Part shown: positions 57,853-64,000 of the stretch, in pieces
How positions within the stretch are numbered: the first letter of the stretch is position 1
Layout of the letters: each line of letters starts with the position of its first letter
NCBI RefSeq assembly: GCF_902167145.1
Contig: NC_050096.1
Coordinates: forward strand, 158,657,825-158,721,824
Direction of reading: 5' to 3'
From: Zea mays
Lineage: Eukaryota; Streptophyta; Magnoliopsida; Poales; Poaceae
DNA length: 64,000 nucleotides
The notes under the pieces: generated by a model
Seen by the model: only the letters and a program-made list of their open reading frames with translations
The model's database searches: none
Told to the model about the DNA's origin: nothing
Made by a program: the position numbers and the translations under genes

Positions 57853-59403
57853 ATCCTAAGACTCAAAGCTCCACTGTCTCAGGACCGTAGGTTGATTTCT
57901 CTAAAGCTCAGGGACTCATACGCAAAAGTGACGCGACGAAGGGTATCACTGGTTCTGGACCGTCTGATCTAACTCAACGGCTAAGATTAGATCGGGTCAC
58001 CCACGAAGCGGTACAAAGTGCAGACCACCCGATCTAAACTGGCGGCTTGGATTTAAAATGATGTCGATGCCTTGGGATCGTTCGTTCGTGGATCAGTGGC
58101 ACGAATTTAAAGCACTCAACCGGTACCTTGTTTCTAATCGCGATCGTCGCCTGTGAGATCAACGGCCCATGCAGGCTCTCCTCCCTTACCAAAAGCACAC
58201 AGACAGCGCCGCCCGCAAACACGGTGGTGGCCATGGCCGCCGATGGTCAACTCGACCTTCTCGGTCGCAACCTCTAATCTAAGACATGCTACGCGGTACG
58301 TAGATGGAGATCTCTATGGGTTTATTACTCACCGAGGACAAGGTCGTGCACCGGCTGTTCACGCGAGGCGCGGCCGCGACGAAAATCCCAGCTCTAGCGA
58401 GGGATTCCCATGGACACAACAAGGCACCCTTCGATTACTCTCCCCTACCGCTTCTATGCAATCAGACCGAGCCTTGGGTGGCCATAATGGGGGCCGAACC
58501 CCACTGGAGGTGGTTATCCGCGACGACACCCGTCTTCTCCCCCGTCTGCGGCGGCGCAATGTGGATGTGGCGAAGCGGCAACGGAAAAAGAGGCATGAGA
58601 GGGCGTGGTCAAGAGGGGTCTTATAGGCATGATCGCCGGGTGGGTCTTGGCCTCGCCAGCTCCGCGGTATTAGGCGCGGTGGTTATAGTCGCCCGCCATG
58701 CGCGCGAGGTGGGGGAAAGTGGGGCTGACCACCGAGGCCCACATGGCAGAGAGGAAGTTTGAATCGGCGGTACGCGGATGACAGGTAAGGCTACGGAATC
58801 AGCGCGTGGACGACTGGCTAATGGGACCCGCACGACAGCGGTGGACGGCGCGCGAGTTGATGTAGTATGACTGCCCCGTGGGCCAGAGGTGTCGGCGCCG
58901 GATTCCTGAATCTGGGCCGCGCGGAGGGAAACGTGACATGGGCCGTGAGAGGGTTTGGGCCCAATGCGGTTTTTCCTATTTTCTTTTGTTTTTCCTTTCT
59001 TTTCTCTCCCTTTTATTTTAAATCTTCAAATTTGAATTCAAATTTAATTGTGAACTTACACTCATATTAACTTTACAATTTGATCCTACCATTATGGCAG
59101 AATTTTATTTATCTATATTTTTTATTTTGTTTAGTATTTTCCCCTCTTTTCTCCCAAGTCTAAATTGTAAATGAAATCTTAATTCCAAATTTAGGTATTA
59201 ACGTATTCTTATTGGTATGATCATTCCCATTACTTAATAATGCACAATCAAAGAAACTCCGGCATGATGCATTAGTTATTTATGTGCCATGGGTTTAATT
59301 ATTCACTTTTTAATATGTGATTCACATGTTCTAATAAATAGATGACACAAGATATGATGAGATCAACTCCTTCCTTAATATTCACTAGTTTGGGTATATT
59401 ACA
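57853..59403 (-). repeat. 5' piece of the split gypsy LTR
   Basis: After the second ATCCT the outer LTR resumes. GC-rich DNA (to about 58950) gives frames on both strands without domains. It then becomes AT-rich and ends at TATATTACA (minus-strand start TGTAATATA). Confidence 0.65.
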
Positions 59404-62065
59404 GCTTTAGATCAATCTATCATCGAAGGGTCGTTGTCTTTGGTTGTAATAAAACCCCACTTTTGTTAGCTTAATCGTACATCTATAGTTGTCAATTTCA
59501 TCAAGCTATGTTCTTTTGAGCTCTTGCTTGTGTTCTTCATTTCACATGCATGTATTAACCTTCTTTGTGAGGTCAACTAGATTAGTGACATGGTTGATAA
59601 TCATAGTATTCATGGTACTACTAAGGTTGTAGGGTTTGGGTCTTTTGATCTAAAGCTAGATTATTGTGTCAATTTCCACCAAAACGAGAGATACCATAAA
59701 TCTAACAGAAGATCAGAAACCTCATCCCTATCAATAGAAGTATCTAACAACGTTACCTTTAGTAATTGTCCATAGCATGGAGCTCCTTCTAGCATCCTTC
59801 ATCAGGCTACTTGATCATCATTATAAATCAACACTTGGTTCGATATCCCTTGAGTGTTATGACCTACTTTTATATCATCACGTGGATTTATTGGTTCATC
59901 AATCATAACTTTGCTTGATCTTTACTGTTATCTTGTTCCATCAGTGCCAAGCTCTCCACTCATGCTTCACTGCCTCAATGGTCCTCTAACTTGTATTTCA
60001 CTCTTGCAACCTAATATGTCATATGTAAGCCATATCTCTTGATCTTCTCTATTTAGCCATATGACATCATATCATGTATCATTGCAATTAGTTCATCCAA
60101 AGCACTAGTTCAACACTTCCAATATCACCAAGCCACCTCTCTACCATGTGCACCTTATGTGTTGCTCACACTAGTGTATGTGTTGACTAATCCCCTATAC
60201 ATCTCACATCAAACATATTTTAGTTCATCAAGGTTGTCACTTAATTACTAAAATCAAATTTGGGTCTTTGAACCACACACTTCTATATAACTTAAGGCTG
60301 GCATTTTCCACTTCTAATGATCTCTTTTAATAGGCCATTTGGATAGGTGGTAGTATTAAGATGGGAACCTATATTAATGAGTTTTTAAAAATAAATAATA
60401 GTCTAAACAACAAATGATATTTTTCAAATCCAAGGACTCGTAACCTCTAGACTCATTCGAGCCCCCTATCAGTCACTACACACAAATTTATGAGTGAGGG
60501 TATGTTTCCTTCAGATTTCTAAACTAGATTCGTTGCTAAAAATATGTAAATCTCAACTAAATGTGTACAACAACAGAATAGATTCCTAAAAATCTATAGA
60601 TATCTCTAGTTCAATTAAGAATCACCTCCTATCCCAGATTTTCTAGATTCTTGCCATACATGTTACCAACATGTAATGCGCTTACAAAATCTGTAGTTGA
60701 TAGTTTTTTCAATTAAGCATATTTTAGTGTTTTCACAACCATTAGTCTGCATAAGCTTTTTCACATCTCAAAGCTAGAATTAGATTTTTAGTAATCTACG
60801 ATAATTGAACCAAATAGACCCTGTGTATAGGACATTATATTTTATTAAAATGTAGGTGCCTTGTATTAAATATTTGGACTGTCGAGCGTGTCGTTATGAT
60901 TTTTTTAAAAAAACTTTCAATATATAAATATCAATATATTATAAATTAAAATGAAATTTTATGACTAAACGATTTCAAAAAATATGTCACCGTAAAAGTT
61001 TTTAGATCACGTCGACTGCTACAACTTTAGTATTGACTATATCAGCATTCACCACGTTCCATTGGGAATTTTTAGAATTCGAATCCAAAGTATGAGAGTT
61101 GTAATACATATTCGGGATTGTAACAACTTTGAATAAAGAAAACTTTTCAACTACAAAGTTACATATCGCATCGAGAAATACAAGTTCGGTATTGGTCATG
61201 TCAGCATCCGAGACCGTTCCAAATTGATAAAAAATATCAAGATATGTCACTTAATACATTTTTTTCGAACTCCAATCGATTTACAATAAAAATCTTGTGA
61301 ACTGCGAAGCTGTAGATCGTGTCGGTCTTACAATTTTAATATAAATTATACCTCCATTAATTATATATAAAAAATTTATGAATTAATTTTTAGTAACATG
61401 TTTAGAGGTGATAGTCTTATTATGCGGTCCACCTTTGTGAATAATTAGCATGTTTAGGCATCCTACGGCGGTTGCCTCTATAAATCATCTTTATTATTAA
61501 TGGTTAACCGAGGTTAGGATTACCTTAGGTTTAGCTCGCCAGTTATTTACAGAGACGGTGCGGAAAAATGTCCGCCTCTGTTAATTAAAGGATTTGTATC
61601 CTATAATCTTTTAGTATAGCAGTGCCTGTTATTTGTAAGGCTGGTTCTAGTGCACTATCTCCCTCTCGCCTCTAACATGTGAGCTCTTGACTCTACTCTC
61701 ACCTCTCCTACTCCAGTGTATAGACCATGGCAGGCTACACCAGCCTGAGCAGCCTATAGTCACATCAGTTTTTATAATTCAGAATTAATTAATTCACACA
61801 GATTTATTTCAATAATCAGAAATCATACAACATAATATTTATATATGTATTGTTCATAAAATTTGTAGATGTAGTGGGGATGGAATTTGTGACTTTTTGT
61901 ATTTTTTTAAAAAAATTGAACCTCAAATGGCCAAAAACGTCTAGCACACGTATCAAATCGTGACACCTCCCTATCGCCCACCTAGCTCGGAGCCTCGGAC
62001 ACATGCTCCCACTCTCGCCGCCTCGCGGGGCGCGAGCACCGTCGCCCGGGGCACCAGCCTAACCG
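59404..62065. other. AT-rich intergenic DNA, no gene
   Basis: Only short frames occur. 60950-61330 has the wording of non-autonomous CACTA interiors (repeated ACTACAAAGTT-like phrases). TTAGTATAGCAGTG at 61611-61624 resembles a decayed CACTA right end, with CAGAGACGG and CCGCCTCTG as inverted motifs just before it. I could not find its left end. Confidence 0.45.
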
Positions 62066-62083
62066 CACTACTGGAATTCGGCT

Positions 62084-62398
62084 CTTTGCCGAGTGCCGGC
62101 GGCTTTGCCGAGTGCTTTTTATCGGGCACTCGGCAAAGAAGGCTTTGCCGAGTGCCGCGCTCGGTAAATTTAGGCTCTCGGCAAAGATACCCTTTACCGA
62201 GTGCTGAACACTCGGCACAGGACGCACTCGGCAACGACACGTTTGCCGAGGGTCAAACACTCGGCAAAGGTGGCTCTCGGCAAAGCGCCGTCAGCGGCCG
62301 TCCCCCAGCTGACGGCCGTCAGTCTTTGCCGAGAGCCAACTGCTGGCACTCGGCAAAGCGTGCTTTGCCGAGTGTCTGCTCTAGACACTCGGCAAAGT
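62084..62398. repeat. Subterminal CACTA repeats (TTTGCCGAGTG)
   Basis: More than a dozen direct and inverted copies of TTTGCCGAGTG/CACTCGGCAAA, the kind of array that CACTA transposases bind. Confidence 0.9.
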
Positions 62399-62418
62399 AT
62401 TTTTTTATTTTGTCTCTC

Positions 62419-63292
62419 AAAATTTTTGTGGTATGTTCCTACACTATGTAGACCTACATGTATCATTTGTGGACAATTTTAACAGAGTTTTCAATCGTTA
62501 GTAGATTTAGTTCGTTTATTTGAATTTCTTCGGAAAATTTAGATTTGAACTGCAGGTCACTCGAAACTTGGAAAACCGTGCATGCAAAAATGATATTCAT
62601 GTTACTTAGCATAAGTTACGACCGATTCCAGGAGCGGACCGGAAACTTCGAGCAACATGCTCACTAAACATGGCCGTGAACTTGCCATCCACATGTTTAA
62701 AAATTGTATAAAACACAAACAAAGTCAGAAAATCCTGAAACTTGTCCACGTGTCATGATATCATATGTACAGGCTGCGATAAAAATTTTAGAATGTTTGG
62801 AGAAAGTGGTGGGACACTATGTGTAGAAACCTAAGACAACTACATTGAAACTCTATGATTTCATGTGTAGTTCTCTTAGATTTCTACACATAGTGTCCCA
62901 CAACTTTCTCCAAACATTCTAAAATTTTTATCGCAGCCTGAACATATGATATCATGACACGTGGACAAGTTTCAGGATTTTCTGACTTTGTTTGTGTTTT
63001 ATACAATTTTTAAACATGTGGATGGCAAGTTCACGGCCATGTTTAGTGAGCATGTTGCTCGAAGTTTCCGGTCCGCTCCTGGAATCGGTCGTAACTTATG
63101 CTAAGTAACATGAATATAATTTTTGCATGCACGGTTTTCCAAGTTTCGAGTGACCTGCAGTTCAAATCTAAATTTTCCGAAGAAATTCAAATAAACGAAC
63201 TAAATCTAATAGTTATAAAAAACACTTTTATAATTATACCAAAATGGTACTTGTAGGTCTACATAGTGTAGGAACACACCACAAAAAGTTTG
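62419..63292. repeat. Long inverted repeat, about 430-bp arms with a loop of about 17 bp
   Basis: Left arm about 62419-62845, right arm about 62862-63292. Landmarks mirror exactly, for example GACACTATGTGTAGAAA against TTTCTACACATAGTGTC and CCTACACTATGTAGACC against GGTCTACATAGTGTAGG. The inner 270 bp are nearly perfect; the outer 80 bp are more diverged. Confidence 0.95.
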
Positions 63293-63321
63293 GTTTCCAA
63301 AAATAAAAAAAATAAAATATA

Positions 63322-63545
63322 CTTTGCCGAGTGCTGTCGAGTTAGCACTCGGCAAAGAAGGCTTTGCCGAGTGTCTGTCCTTATGCACTCGGCAAAGTCT
63401 GTACAACACATCTTTGTCGAGTGCTCTACAGCTAGCACTCGGCAAAGGCGCCTTTGCCGAGTGCCCTAGATCCAGCACTCGACAAAGTTTATTTTTTATT
63501 TTTTAAAAAATCTTTGCCGAGTGCCGGATCGCGGGCACTCGGCAA
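63322..63545. repeat. Second block of CACTA subterminal-type repeats
   Basis: CTTTGCCGAGTGC...GCACTCGGCAAAG pairs repeat about eight times, flanking the long inverted repeat on its right. Confidence 0.9.
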
Positions 63546-63569
63546 AGAACGTTTTAATAGCTATTACGG

Positions 63570-64000
63570 CGCCCTCACTCACTGTCTCTCTCTCACTCTC
63601 ACTATCTCTCTCACGCTCGCTCGCTCGCCGCCGTCGCGCCGCCCCGCCGTCGCGCCGCCACCCGCCGTTGAGCCGCCCGCCGTCGCGCCGCCACCCGCCG
63701 TCGAGCCGCCAGCCGTCGAGCCGCCCGCCGTCGAGCCACCCGCCGTCGAGCCGCCCGCCGTCGCGCCCGCGGCGAGGACCGCCGCCCGCCGTAGCGCCCG
63801 CGGCGAGCACCGCCAGCCGCTCGCGCTCGCCGCGCCCACCGCGCCCACGGTCGTCGCGCCCGCCGCGCCCACCGCCGTCGTCGCGCACGGCGAGCACCGC
63901 CGCGCCCACCGCCGTCGTCGCGCGCCCGTGGCGACCACCGCCGCGCCCACCGCCGTCGTCGCGCGCCCGTGGCGACCACCGCCGCCGTCGTCGCGCCGCT
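63570..64000. repeat. CT-rich then GC-rich tandem repeats
   Basis: A CTCTCTCAC-rich lead is followed by irregular GCCGCCCGCCGTCGA repeats (about 63640-63770), then a roughly 41-bp unit CGTGGCGACCACCGCCGCGCC repeated near 63928 and 63969. Arg/Ala-rich frames here are compositional. It could be the first exon of a captured gene, which I cannot show. Confidence 0.7.

Larger units (their letters stand above)
29532..59403 (-). mobile_element. Gypsy LTR (about 3.3 kb), probably solo, split by two later elements
   Basis: Three pieces, 29532-30161, 37237-38333 and 57858-59403, join into one LTR on the minus strand. Its start TGTAATATACCC is at 59403 and its end, TGTGATA (a change from TGTGACA), at 29532. 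The joints are precise because the two inserts have target duplications (ACCCT/ACCAT and ATCCT). The outer flanks ACTTC and GCTTT agree at only 3 of 5 bases, which would be a decayed duplication. No internal region accompanies it. The length and termini suit Tekay/Xilon-type maize LTRs, and 12921-13836 is an inverted relative. Confidence 0.7.
62066..64000 (+). mobile_element. CACTA (En/Spm) element, left part; runs off the window
   Basis: Starts CACTACTGGAATTCGGCTCT after CCG (possible 3-bp target copy 62063-62065). Subterminal repeats CTTTGCCGAGTG and the inverse CACTCGGCAAAG fill 62084-62398 and recur at 63322-63545 around a large inverted repeat. No matching right terminus (ending CAGTAGTG) is seen before 64000, and no transposase gene is visible in this part. 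Confidence 0.8.

Noticed and set aside
58153..58762. Frames of about 150 codons in the split LTR
   Set aside because: Overlapping frames in GC-rich LTR DNA with no domain or conserved motif that I recognise.
60474..61624. A complete decayed CACTA element from CACTACACAC to TATAGCAGTG
   Set aside because: The right end looks plausible, but the two ends do not match each other and no 3-bp duplication is present; kept only as a possible right end.

Overview
The window is nuclear DNA of a grass and almost certainly maize. It carries one host gene that I recognise, rough sheath2 (rs2, the ASYMMETRIC LEAVES1/PHANTASTICA-type MYB regulator), set in nested LTR retrotransposons of types I recognise from maize (Opie/Ji, Huck, Zeon/cinful, Tekay-type). 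It also holds a Mutator-like element, a CACTA element and MITEs. There are no bacterial features, and I see no rRNA or tRNA genes. Names of transposon families are from memory of their LTR termini and proteins; boundaries come from TG..CA ends, primer-binding sites, polypurine tracts and target-site duplications read in the sequence.

Layout. 1-9328: a young Tekay-type Ty3/gypsy chromovirus on + (its 5' LTR is cut by the window edge) with an extra ORF before gag, inserted into the gag of an Opie/Ji Ty1/copia element on - (9329-12920). That element sits in a gypsy LTR fragment (12921-13836). 13837-20448: rs2 on -, with its coding sequence in one exon (14868-15980), a predicted 2.4 kb 5'-UTR intron, a CT-rich leader exon and a TATA box near 18785. 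20458-24694: a MULE with a 9-bp target duplication, six hairpins near its ends, a decayed mudrA-like gene on - and a multi-exon zinc-finger gene on + that converge on an internal deletion. 24709-29531: a Stowaway MITE and old copia LTR debris.

29532-59403: a roughly 3.3 kb gypsy LTR on -, split by two insertions: a Tat-lineage gypsy element on - (30162-37236) and a Huck element on + (38334-57852). The Huck 3' LTR is split in turn by a Zeon-like element on - (49049-56475). 59404-62065 is AT-rich and without genes. 62066 to the end is a CACTA element containing a hairpin of about 430-bp arms.

How the parts work together. rs2 is an isolated host gene, and the rest are independent selfish elements. 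The most notable pattern is that two different Tat-lineage elements each carry, on the strand opposite gag, a reading frame of the same family. In the Zeon-like element it is a complete three-exon gene (about 1010 codons after predicted splicing) with its own TATA box, converging on gag. In the 30162-37236 element only a decayed start survives. The MULE likewise carries a second gene in the position that mudrB has in MuDR, built from three zinc-finger modules split by equivalent phase-0 introns.
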